From: Bacteroidota bacterium
GTDB taxonomy: Bacteria > Bacteroidota > Bacteroidia > Bacteroidales > GCA-2748055
Direction of reading: 5' to 3'
Assembly: GCA_024244665.1 (NCBI GenBank)
Contig: JAAEOI010000317.1
Coordinates: 1 to 38,277 of the forward strand
Length of the DNA: 38,277 nt
The position numbers and the translations under genes are program-made. This document shows positions 6,321 through 14,169 of this stretch, in pieces; the stretch's first letter is position 1; the number at the start of each line of letters is the position of its first letter. A model generated the notes under the pieces. That model did not search any database. It saw only the letters and a list, made by a program, of their open reading frames with translations, and was not told the origin of the DNA.

Positions 6321-9017
6321 TCAGAATGAAAAGTGGTAAGAGATGGAGGGTACAATCCCGTACATGTAAAAGTGCGTGGACTCCAGCTGTGGATTTTCGT
6401 AAAAGTCGTAGGGAACTACGTAAGATCCGTTCTCATCTTCGGTCTTGTTAAAATGAAGGGCCACGGGATTCTTGCGGTTATAGAGGTTGAACGCAGAGAA
6501 GATCAGTTCGTGCTGAAATTTCCCGCCGGGCCTGCCCAGGTGCCAGTTCAGCGCTACATCGAGCCTGTGGTAGTCCGGAAGACGTTCATTATTCCGCTGG
6601 GCATAGATGGGAACCTGGTGATTGTCATAATAGTAGAACCCGGTGGGCGTGGTAAATGGTGAGCCGGTCATGTAGATGAAATTCCCGGTTAAGGTGATCC
6701 GCGGGTGAAGGGCCCAGGAGAGGAAGAGTGAGAAATCGTGGGGCCTGTCGGAATAGGCGGGGTATGGATTCCCTCCGTTGACCTCCTCCACCTGGTAAAT
6801 GGCCCTCGACAACGTATAGGAGATCCAGCCATTGAGCCTGCCTTCATCCTTGCTGAGCATCATCTCCACACCGTAGCCCTTTCCGGTACCAAAGCGAAGC
6901 TCATACTCAACCAGGGGATTCATCAGCATACGGGCATGATCGCGGTAGTCAATGATGTTGTTCATTATCTTGTAATAGCCTTCAATATCAAAACTCAGCC
7001 CCGGCCTCCCAAACCTGTGTGTATAGCCCAGGGTGAACTGGTGGGCCACCTGGTGCCTTACATTGGGTCCCGATGGAAGCCACACCTCCAGGGAGGTAAA
7101 GGGACTGATGGAGTTGGTGATCAGGTACTGGAACTGACTGGTGCGACTGTAGCTCCCTTTGAGGATATGACGCATGGCAGGCTGCCATACAAGGCTGATC
7201 CTGGGATCAGCAGTGAAAGAGGAGTGATAGACCTTGTCGGCATAATGCTCGCTCACAACCAGGCTGTCTCTTTCAAAATCCCCCTCGTCTGTCTTCACAA
7301 TTTCATATTCGGTGGCCGGACCCACATTCTGCCAGCTGGTGAGGCGGATCCCCGCTCGTATGGAGAGATTCTCGTTGATAATAAACTGGTTGGAAGCATA
7401 GGCAACAAGCTCCCTGGTACGCTTGGTGGACAGGTCCAGTCCGGGATCAAACTCCACCCCGCCCCTGTAGTAGTTGCCAGGATTGTAGAAGTGGGCTGCC
7501 GAAAGCACCCCGAACCTGAGGGTCGACCCGGGATTCATATACCAGGTGAAATCATATTTCAGGCTCACGTTGTCCACATGCGAATTCCAGAAATTCTTCT
7601 CCTCGATATGGGTATTCAGGAAGTAATCGTACCTGGATCCAAGGATGGTCAGGTTGGAAAAGAGCCTTTCGGAGAAGAGGTGGTTCCACCTCAGGGTATA
7701 GGTGCTGTTCTGCCAGTTGATACCTGATGATTGCTCATTGTTGTTCTGCTGTTCATAATTATCAACCCCGTTGTAAATGCTGAAAAAGATTCGGTTGTTC
7801 ATGTTGATCTTGTAATTCAGCTTCATGTGAAGGTCCGAAAAGTGCAGGTCGTTCACCCGATCGTTAAACGACAGTATCGGCCTGGTGATATAGGAGCGCC
7901 TACCCGAGACGAAAAAGGAGATGTGCTCTTTCCAGATAGGGCCCTCCAGGGAGAGGCGCGATGAAAGAAGCCCCACACTTCCGTCGAATCCGAAGTGGTT
8001 CATGTTCCCGTCCTTTGTGCGGATATCTATCAGACTCGAGAGTCTCCCGCCGTAGTTGGCCGGGAAGTCGCCCTTGTAGACCTTAACATCCTTGATGGCA
8101 TCGGGGACTATGGTGCTGAAGAAGCCCAGCAGGTGGGTGGGATTGTATACCGGGGCCTCATCAATGGTAATCAGGTTCTGATCCCTGCCCCCTCCTCTCA
8201 CATAGAAGATGGTGGATCCATCCCCGAAAAACTTTATCCCGGGAATAGCTGCCAGGGATTTGATCACATCCTTCTCCCCGAACAGGGCTGGCATCTTCCT
8301 CACCGCTTCGGGGCGAAGCCGCTCTTCCGAACTCCTGGAGGTCCTGACAATGGTTGTTTCAGCATCCGAATAAACGGTCACTTCGCTCAGCCTTGCCACT
8401 TCTTTCTCTATGGTGAAATGGAGGTTCTGGTTATTGATGCCATTTACCGGGATGGTGATCTGCCTGTATCCCACGAAAGAGCAGATTAATCCTTTTACCC
8501 TCTGTCTCAGGGTCAGGGAATAAAAGCCGTATTCGTTGGTGATTGTCCCGTGCAATCCGCCCGGGATCGTTACGGTGGCCCCGATCAGCACCTCCCCGGT
8601 GAGGGCATCCCTCACATAGCCGCTGAGGGTAAAGCGTACCGGTATCAAATTATCCTCTGTGGTGTTGAGGGTGGCCCCCACTTCCACCTTAATTCGCCTG
8701 GCACGTTTTAAAACAATCTGCTGCTCCACTACCTCGTAGCGTACATTCAGGCCGGAGAACAGAAAATCAAGAATCCCTTTGAGAGAGCCGCTTTCCACAT
8801 GGATCGTCACCGTTTGTTCATCATCAAAAAGGCGGGAGCTGTAGGAGAAACTGAGTCCGCTCTGATTCTCAATCCGGTCGAGGATATCACGAAGTGAGAG
8901 AGAATCGGCGTGAACGGTAACCGGGGTGTCGATCCCTGAGGCCTGACCTCTGGCAGGGCAGATCATTCCCTGTACCACAAACAGGAGCACCGCTATTTTC
9001 AGGACTCTACCCGGCAT
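6321..9017 (-). CDS. TonB-dependent receptor with STN signalling domain (FecA/SusC-like)
   Basis: The 898-residue product has a signal peptide (residues 1-25, ending ARGQA) and an STN/secretin-like domain (about 30-105), which in FecA-type systems contacts the anti-sigma factor. A carboxypeptidase-regulatory-like beta-sandwich follows (about 125-205, FTLSGYVRDALTGEVLIGA). The plug is at about 230-335 (IKSLAAIPGIKFFGDGST, IDEAPVYNP, YGGRLSSLIDIRT) and a 22-strand-type outer-membrane barrel runs to the C-terminal Phe (SISYHFSF). It imports an unknown ligand across the outer membrane using TonB energy and signals its presence. The FecR stop is 8 bp upstream, with AGGAAA ahead of the ATG at 9017. 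Order sigma, FecR, receptor, DUF4249 marks a self-regulated operon. There is no SusD partner, unlike classical glycan systems. Confidence 0.93.
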   Translation of the reverse strand: MPGRVLKIAVLLFVVQGMICPARGQASGIDTPVTVHADSLSLRDILDRIENQSGLSFSYSSRLFDDEQTVTIHVESGSLKGILDFLFSGLNVRYEVVEQQIVLKRARRIKVEVGATLNTTEDNLIPVRFTLSGYVRDALTGEVLIGATVTIPGGLHGTITNEYGFYSLTLRQRVKGLICSFVGYRQITIPVNGINNQNLHFTIEKEVARLSEVTVYSDAETTIVRTSRSSEERLRPEAVRKMPALFGEKDVIKSLAAIPGIKFFGDGSTIFYVRGGGRDQNLITIDEAPVYNPTHLLGFFSTIVPDAIKDVKVYKGDFPANYGGRLSSLIDIRTKDGNMNHFGFDGSVGLLSSRLSLEGPIWKEHISFFVSGRRSYITRPILSFNDRVNDLHFSDLHMKLNYKINMNNRIFFSIYNGVDNYEQQNNNEQSSGINWQNSTYTLRWNHLFSERLFSNLTILGSRYDYFLNTHIEEKNFWNSHVDNVSLKYDFTWYMNPGSTLRFGVLSAAHFYNPGNYYRGGVEFDPGLDLSTKRTRELVAYASNQFIINENLSIRAGIRLTSWQNVGPATEYEIVKTDEGDFERDSLVVSEHYADKVYHSSFTADPRISLVWQPAMRHILKGSYSRTSQFQYLITNSISPFTSLEVWLPSGPNVRHQVAHQFTLGYTHRFGRPGLSFDIEGYYKIMNNIIDYRDHARMLMNPLVEYELRFGTGKGYGVEMMLSKDEGRLNGWISYTLSRAIYQVEEVNGGNPYPAYSDRPHDFSLFLSWALHPRITLTGNFIYMTGSPFTTPTGFYYYDNHQVPIYAQRNNERLPDYHRLDVALNWHLGRPGGKFQHELIFSAFNLYNRKNPVALHFNKTEDENGSYVVPYDFYENPQLESTHFYMYGIVPSISYHFSF

Positions 9018-9025
9018 ATCATTTC

Positions 9026-10048
9026 CTATTCAATACAAACTTCCCCCTCCAGGATAATGGTTTCACCGGAGCGGTATATCTCAAGATCGAGGGTCACTTC
9101 AAGCACATTCAGTACCGACTCCAGGCTCTGGTCTTTGAAGGTCACAGTAATGGGACAGGAGGCCAGCCCGGGATCGTGGATCATCAGAGAGACGTTATAT
9201 ACCTTTTCGATCACTGCGGCAACCTCCCGGAGCGGGGTAGCTTCAAAAAAGAGATCCCTGGTATGCCACGAGAGCTTATTTGGATTGGAAAGAGGTGTAA
9301 GCATCAGTTCACGGCTGCTGCTGTTATATGTACCGCTGTTGCCAGCCTTCAGGACAATCTGTTCTTCCCGGTCATCTTTGGCTGTCACTGCCACCACACC
9401 ACTCTCCACCGTTATTTCTACGGTGGGATTCTCCTTATATGCATTCACATTGAAGCTGGTTCCCAGCACCTCCACCATGGCCGGTCCGGCATCGATAATG
9501 AAGGGCCGTTTGCTATCCCTGGCCACATCGAACCACGCCTCCCCGGATAGGCGGACCTTCCTGCTCTCTCCCCTGAATTGCCTCCGGTAACGGATTTTCG
9601 ACTCCCGGTTCAGCACTACCTGTGTCCCATCCTCCAGCTGAATCTCCACCACTTCATTTCCTGCTATCCTCACTTCTGTCCCGGCCAGTTGTGTGGCGTA
9701 GATCCAGACAAAGGCAAAAAACAGACCGGCCACCAGCACGGCTGCGATCCGATAGGTGTAATAGAGAAGTGAGCGGACCTTCCCAAGGGGGGCTTCAATG
9801 CCATCGAATCCAGGGATCCTTCCCTGCAAGGCGCTCCACTCGGCATCCATGTCAAAGCCCTGTTTAGCGGCCAGACCATCCATGGAGTCCCATACCTTCC
9901 TGAACTCCTCCAGCTGAAGTTCCAGATCAGGGTCCTGCACGAGGGCTTCCCGGAATTGCACCATTTCCCCGGGAGAGAGTTCTCCCGAAAGAAACCTGGT
10001 TACCAGGCTGTTAAAAACCATATGTGGATCGTTCACTGACATACTCAC
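9026..10048 (-). CDS. FecR-type anti-sigma factor
   Basis: The 340-residue product has a cytoplasmic N-terminal region (about 1-85), which binds the sigma factor in this family. One membrane helix follows (about 90-115, IAAVLVAGLFFAFVWIYA), then a periplasmic FecR domain (about 125-225, VEIQLEDGTQVVLNRESKI, AWFDVARDSKRPF, VLGTSFNVNAY). A C-terminal DUF4974 domain (about 260-335, LFFEATPLREVAAVIEKVY) is the part expected to receive the signal from the receptor's STN domain. It lies between the sigma gene (about 50 bp upstream) and the receptor (8 bp downstream). The leader carries the GCATAGGGGTA motif at 10073-10083. Confidence 0.93.
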   Translation of the reverse strand: MSMSVNDPHMVFNSLVTRFLSGELSPGEMVQFREALVQDPDLELQLEEFRKVWDSMDGLAAKQGFDMDAEWSALQGRIPGFDGIEAPLGKVRSLLYYTYRIAAVLVAGLFFAFVWIYATQLAGTEVRIAGNEVVEIQLEDGTQVVLNRESKIRYRRQFRGESRKVRLSGEAWFDVARDSKRPFIIDAGPAMVEVLGTSFNVNAYKENPTVEITVESGVVAVTAKDDREEQIVLKAGNSGTYNSSSRELMLTPLSNPNKLSWHTRDLFFEATPLREVAAVIEKVYNVSLMIHDPGLASCPITVTFKDQSLESVLNVLEVTLDLEIYRSGETIILEGEVCIE

Positions 10049-10072
10049 TTCTTACACACTTTAAATCACCTT

Positions 10073-10083
10073 TACCCCTATGC
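10073..10083 (-). promoter_or_regulatory. GCATAGGGGTA motif in the sigma-FecR spacer
   Basis: The minus strand reads TACAAGCATAGGGGTAAAG in the 49-bp gap between the sigma-factor stop (10098) and the FecR start (10048). It is the second copy of the motif found at 2215-2225. It may be a translational or promoter element that sets the ratio of anti-sigma to sigma. This is inferred from position and recurrence only. Confidence 0.35.
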
Positions 10084-10097
10084 TTGTACTGCTTTTT

Positions 10098-10658
10098 TTA
10101 ATTGAGTGCCTGCATGATCAGCCACAGCAGGATGCCCATATATTTTAAAAGTTTCTCCCGTAAAATTTTCAGTGCCTTGGACATCTGGTTCTCAACCGTC
10201 TTTACCGAGATATCCAGCTTCTCTGCAATCTCGCTGTATTTCAAGCCCTCGAAGCGGTTCAGTTCAAACACCTCCCGGCACTTTTCGGGCAGTGACCCGA
10301 TCACCTCCATAATCTTCTCTTCCAATTCCATGGACTCAATCACACTGCTCACATCCATCTCCCCAGCCACATCCGGCACTTCACCTGAGGCAAATTTCTT
10401 CCTGTCCCTGATCACATTCAGGCTGCGGTTGTGTACCGATGTAAAGAGATAGGATTTCAGGGAGGTGGAAAGATCGACTTCCTGCCGTTTTTCCCATATG
10501 GTGATAAATACCTGCTGGACCACCTCACGTGCATCATCCCCGTTCATAAGGATCTTCTTTGCAAAGGCCATCAGCGGAGGGAAGAACTCCCTGAACAGGT
10601 CCTCGAAGGAACCCCGGTCCAGCTCCCCTCTATTTTCAACGCTCTTTTCGGCAGTCAT
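10098..10658 (-). CDS. ECF-type RNA polymerase sigma factor (FecI-like)
   Basis: The 186-residue product has region 2 (about 18-85, FEDLFREFFPPLMAFAKKIL, EVVQQVFITIWEKR, SLKSYLFTSVHNRSLNVIRD) and region 4 (about 115-170, LPEKCREVFELNRFEGLKYS then EIAEKLDISVKTVENQMSKA). This is the two-domain layout of Bacteroidota ECF sigma factors of the FecI class. It should direct transcription of the downstream FecR, receptor and DUF4249 genes when released by FecR. Length is normal for the class. It ends with a hydrophobic tail (YMGILLWLIMQAL), which many relatives also carry. No clear housekeeping promoter stands out upstream of the ATG at 10658, apart from TATCTTTA on the minus strand, one base off the TAnnTTTG consensus. 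Confidence 0.95.
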   Translation of the reverse strand: MTAEKSVENRGELDRGSFEDLFREFFPPLMAFAKKILMNGDDAREVVQQVFITIWEKRQEVDLSTSLKSYLFTSVHNRSLNVIRDRKKFASGEVPDVAGEMDVSSVIESMELEEKIMEVIGSLPEKCREVFELNRFEGLKYSEIAEKLDISVKTVENQMSKALKILREKLLKYMGILLWLIMQALN

Positions 10659-10706
10659 CCAGAGTTAAAGATAGAGAAAACAACTGTTATGTCAGAAATG
10701 ATCGGC

Positions 10707-11122
10707 TTACTCCACCGTGAAGGCTACCCTCTTTTCAAAATACTTTCCTGAATCGTCGCTCCCCCAGATCACCATTTCGCACTCTCCCTTCACATCAGAG
10801 GTGCGGAAGGTAATCGCCTGACTCATATTGTGTTCCGTACATCGGGAAGCCTCGGATCAATGACCCCGGTTTGAAGCGAATCGGCCAAAGACAGATCAAG
10901 CATCCGGTAATCGACCAGCAAACCCGATGAGGGAAGGTCGATATAGCCCAGGTCGATGTTCCTGGATATTAGGCTGATGATCCCTCCGAAAACCACATTG
11001 CCCCTGATATAGGGGGCCGGTGATATGTCGGAGGAGTTTACTGTCGTAGGTAAAGTCAATATAAAACCTGACTCAATGAATGGAATCACCGGCACTCTTT
11101 GAACTGGCACTCTCCACCTCAT
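10707..11122 (-). pseudogene. Remnant of a macroglobulin/TonB-plug type exported protein
   Basis: Two reading frames carry consecutive fragments of one protein type. The first (11122 to 10823) contains PAPYIRGNVVFGGIISLIS, IDLGYIDLPSSGLLVDYRML and DPRLPDVRNTI, as found near the C-terminus of large Bacteroidota proteins with MG2/macroglobulin and plug domains. The second (10826 to 10707) reads ITFRTSDVKGECEMVIWGSD and GKYFEKRVAFTVE to a stop, like the end of the same proteins. The frames meet at an ATGA overlap and the short linker expected between NTI and the next strand is missing, so a small deletion plus frameshift occurred. Further pieces in other frames (IDSIYYEVESASS) lie upstream to about 11160. 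The intact gene would be over 2 kb, so most of the 5' part is gone. The match is from memory of the family. Confidence 0.6.
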
Positions 11123-11387
11123 AGTAAATGGAGTCGATCTACGGAACCGCTGAAGAATAGAGAAGCGTCACAGACTTTGAAATTTCAATCACCTGGTGCC
11201 CGGGCTGGCCAGTCGATACCGGGAACAGTAACAAAAGGGGCGCTTTTGACATCTATGCTCTAAAAACAACAATGCCTGCAAAAAAAAGGGGATCTCCCCA
11301 TGATTCCTCAGAAAACGCAGGATAAATCAACCAACATGGAAAAATCACCCATGAATTGTTTCATTATTTGTAATTTGCGGTCTCTAA

Positions 11388-12140
11388 ATGGCCGTTATGA
11401 AGCTCATGCCTCAAAAAGCAGTCTCCATTTTTGCCTGGATCACCATGATATGTGCTTCAGTTATCGTCACACCGGTATTTCTCCTGGTCTGGGTGGCCAC
11501 ATTCTGGTGGGACCGTCGCAGGGTGGTAACGCATTTCATGGGAACCTTCTGGGCCTGGCTCTACCAGGCAATTGTTCCCTACTGGAGGCTGGAGCTGAAG
11601 GGCCGGGAGAAGATCCCCTGGAACAGGCCCGTAATAATGGTCTCCAACCACAGGTCGCAGGCGGACATCCTCTCTCTTTACAAAATTCGGAGACCCTTTA
11701 AATGGACGTCCAAATCAGAAAATTTCAGGATGCCTTTCGTGGGAATGGTACTCACCCTGACAAGGTCCATTCCGGTCAACCGGGAGTCGTTGCGCTCAGG
11801 AAGCAAATTCATCGCCCGTGCGGAAGAAGAGATAAAAAGAGGATCCTCCATCATGCTGTTCCCCGAGGGCACCCGCTCGAAAACAGAGAACATGAGGATT
11901 TTCAAGGAGGGAGCCTTCCTGCTTGCAAAAAAAACCGGGAAGCCCATTATCCCCATCGTCCATACAGGATCTGAAAATTCCTTCCCTGGGAGCTCCTGGA
12001 TCATGGGGCCATGTTGGATCCGCATCAGGGTACTTGATGAAATTCCGGCGGAGACAGTAAGGGACCTGAGCATAAAAGAGCTGATGATCCTTACAAGGGA
12101 GAGGATGGAAGATGCACTCTCGCAACTGGAAAAAAAATAA
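11388..12140 (+). CDS. plsC: 1-acyl-sn-glycerol-3-phosphate acyltransferase (PlsC family)
   Basis: The 250-residue product has a hydrophobic N-terminal membrane segment (about 15-40, FAWITMICASVIVTPVFLLV). The acyltransferase motifs follow: the catalytic HxxxxD motif (NHRSQADI, about 87-94), the acceptor-binding region (FPEGTRS, about 157-163) and a downstream proline motif (KPIIPIV). It transfers an acyl chain to lysophosphatidic acid in phospholipid synthesis at the inner membrane. The start is ATG at 11388, with a second in-frame ATG three codons later. It stands alone, divergent from the pseudogene and sigma operon, with about 160 bp to parE. Substrate preference cannot be told from sequence. 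Confidence 0.9.
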   Translation: MAVMKLMPQKAVSIFAWITMICASVIVTPVFLLVWVATFWWDRRRVVTHFMGTFWAWLYQAIVPYWRLELKGREKIPWNRPVIMVSNHRSQADILSLYKIRRPFKWTSKSENFRMPFVGMVLTLTRSIPVNRESLRSGSKFIARAEEEIKRGSSIMLFPEGTRSKTENMRIFKEGAFLLAKKTGKPIIPIVHTGSENSFPGSSWIMGPCWIRIRVLDEIPAETVRDLSIKELMILTRERMEDALSQLEKK

Positions 12141-12228
12141 CATACAGGTCCTGAACCCGCTCCGTTTTTCACCGTTTTTCAAGAGTATTATGTTGAAAAC
12201 TGAGCTTCGCCGGAGAGATACTTTTGGT

Positions 12229-12236
12229 TATATTTG
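12229..12236 (+). promoter_or_regulatory. TATATTTG, -7 box for parE-parC-aroK
   Basis: TATATTTG matches the Bacteroidota -7 consensus TAnnTTTG. It lies 68 bp upstream of the parE ATG in the only sizeable gap before that gene. No convincing TTTG -33 box sits at the usual distance, so the call rests on the -7 match and position. Confidence 0.4.
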
Positions 12237-12303
12237 TCCAATTGCGGGGGAAAGCCCCTCCATGTAGAATCCGAAGGCTTTACTGCCTAACTGAGAGATT
12301 GAT

Positions 12304-14145
12304 ATGACGGCGAATTATTCAGAAGAAACCATCAAGACCCTTGACTGGAAAGAGCACATCCGAAAGCGTCCGGGGATGTATATCGGGAAGCTGGGAGACG
12401 GCTCTTCTCCCGATGACGGGATCTATATCCTGATAAAGGAGGTGATGGACAACTCCATAGATGAATACATGATGGGGTTTGGAAAAATCATTGAGGTGAA
12501 CATAAACGAGCACCGTGTCTCCATCCGGGACTACGGGCGCGGGGTTCCTCTGGGGAAGGTTATTGATGTGGCCTCCAAAATGAACACGGGTGCCAAGTAC
12601 GACTCCAAGGTCTTTAAAAAGTCGGTGGGACTGAACGGGGTGGGGATCAAGGCTGTGAATGCTCTCTCATCCAGTTTTGTCATCACATCGGTTCGTGAAG
12701 GAAAGGCAAAAGAGGTTGATTTCAGCCAAGGGGAGCTGATCAAGGACCACAACCAGCGTAACTCAACGGAAAAAAACGGAACCGAAATCATCTTCGAACC
12801 CGACCATACCCTTTTCGGGAAGTTCAATTTTATCGATGAGTACATCGAAACGATGCTCCGGAACTACACCTACCTCAACACCGGGCTCATCATCTCCTTC
12901 AACGGACAGAAATTCCAGTCCAAGAACGGACTACTCGACCTGCTCCAGGAGAACATGAGTGGTGATGGCCTCTACCCGATCATCCATCTGAAGAACGGGG
13001 ACATTGAGGTTGCCATCACCCACGGCAACCAGTATGGTGAAGAGTATTACGGTTTTGTTAACGGACAGCACACCACCCAGGGCGGAACTCACCAGGTGGC
13101 CTACAAAGAGGCGCTGGTAAAAACCATCCGGGATTTCTACAAAAAAGATTTTGATGCCTCCGACATCCGCACCTCCATCATTGCCGCCATCAGCATCAAG
13201 GTGGAAGAGCCGGTCTTCGAGTCTCAGACCAAGACCAAACTGGGATCAAAGGACATCGGTCCCAAAGGCCCATCGGTAAGGAATTTCATCATGAATTTCC
13301 TAACCTCCAAACTGGATGACTACCTGCACAAGCACGGGGATACAGCCCATTTGCTTCTGAAGAAGATCCAGGAGTCGGAGAAGGAGCGTAAAGCCATCTC
13401 AGGCATCAAAAAACTGGCCAGGGAACGGGCCAAAAAATCGAACCTTCACAACAAGAAACTGCGCGACTGCAGGGTTCATTACAACGGTAAGGATCAGCGG
13501 AAAAATGAATCGACCCTCTTCATTACCGAGGGAGATTCAGCTTCAGGGTCTATCACTAAATCAAGAAACGTGAACACGCAGGCTGTCTTCAGCCTGAGGG
13601 GAAAACCCCTGAACTCTTTCGGGCTCACAAAAAAAGTGGTGTATGAAAACGAGGAGTTCAACCTGCTTCAGGCAGCGCTGAATATTGAGGACGGTCTCGA
13701 CAGCCTGAGGTATAGGAATGTGGTGATCGCCACCGATGCAGATGTGGATGGAATGCACATCCGATTGCTGCTGCTCACCTTTTTCCTGCAATTCTTTCCC
13801 AACCTGGTACGCAACAGGCACCTCTTCATCCTTCAGACTCCCCTGTTCAGGGTCAGGAACAAGAAGGAGACCCACTATTGCTACTCCGATGAAGAGAGAA
13901 TAGAGGCAATGAACAAGCTGGGGAGAAACCCGGAGATCACAAGGTTTAAAGGGCTGGGAGAGATCTCGCCCGACGAATTCAAACATTTTATCGGTCCGGA
14001 TATCAGGCTACAGCCGGTACGTATGAAGAAAGATGATGACCTGAAGGAAATCCTCGGTTTTTACATGGGGAAGAATACTCCGGAAAGGCAGGAGTTTATC
14101 ATTAACAGGCTGAGGGTTGAAGAGGACCCTGTGGAGGTGGCCTAA
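12304..14145 (+). CDS. parE: DNA topoisomerase IV subunit B (type IIA, GyrB/ParE)
   Basis: The 613-residue product has the GHKL ATPase (about 1-210: [50 protein letters not shown]), the transducer domain (about 215-385) and the TOPRIM domain (about 400-520). The TOPRIM domain has the catalytic EGDSASG at about 408-414 and the metal-binding DADVDG at about 477-482. With ParC it decatenates and relaxes DNA using ATP. Pairing with a ParC-type A subunit directly downstream (24 bp) and lack of the GyrB insert favour topoisomerase IV over gyrase, though this is not decisive by eye. The start ATG at 12304 is soon followed by the conserved region ([14 protein letters not shown]). Confidence 0.93.
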   Translation: MTANYSEETIKTLDWKEHIRKRPGMYIGKLGDGSSPDDGIYILIKEVMDNSIDEYMMGFGKIIEVNINEHRVSIRDYGRGVPLGKVIDVASKMNTGAKYDSKVFKKSVGLNGVGIKAVNALSSSFVITSVREGKAKEVDFSQGELIKDHNQRNSTEKNGTEIIFEPDHTLFGKFNFIDEYIETMLRNYTYLNTGLIISFNGQKFQSKNGLLDLLQENMSGDGLYPIIHLKNGDIEVAITHGNQYGEEYYGFVNGQHTTQGGTHQVAYKEALVKTIRDFYKKDFDASDIRTSIIAAISIKVEEPVFESQTKTKLGSKDIGPKGPSVRNFIMNFLTSKLDDYLHKHGDTAHLLLKKIQESEKERKAISGIKKLARERAKKSNLHNKKLRDCRVHYNGKDQRKNESTLFITEGDSASGSITKSRNVNTQAVFSLRGKPLNSFGLTKKVVYENEEFNLLQAALNIEDGLDSLRYRNVVIATDADVDGMHIRLLLLTFFLQFFPNLVRNRHLFILQTPLFRVRNKKETHYCYSDEERIEAMNKLGRNPEITRFKGLGEISPDEFKHFIGPDIRLQPVRMKKDDDLKEILGFYMGKNTPERQEFIINRLRVEEDPVEVA

Positions 14146-14169
14146 AACCTCCCTATTGACAAGAGAATA

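Noticed and set aside
6738..7727. 329-codon open frame antisense to the TonB receptor
   Set aside because: It is a shadow of the receptor barrel with no recognisable product.
11288..11299. GGGGATCTCCCC palindrome next to an A-run as a terminator
   Set aside because: The stem is 5 bp with almost no loop, and no gene ends there on the minus strand.
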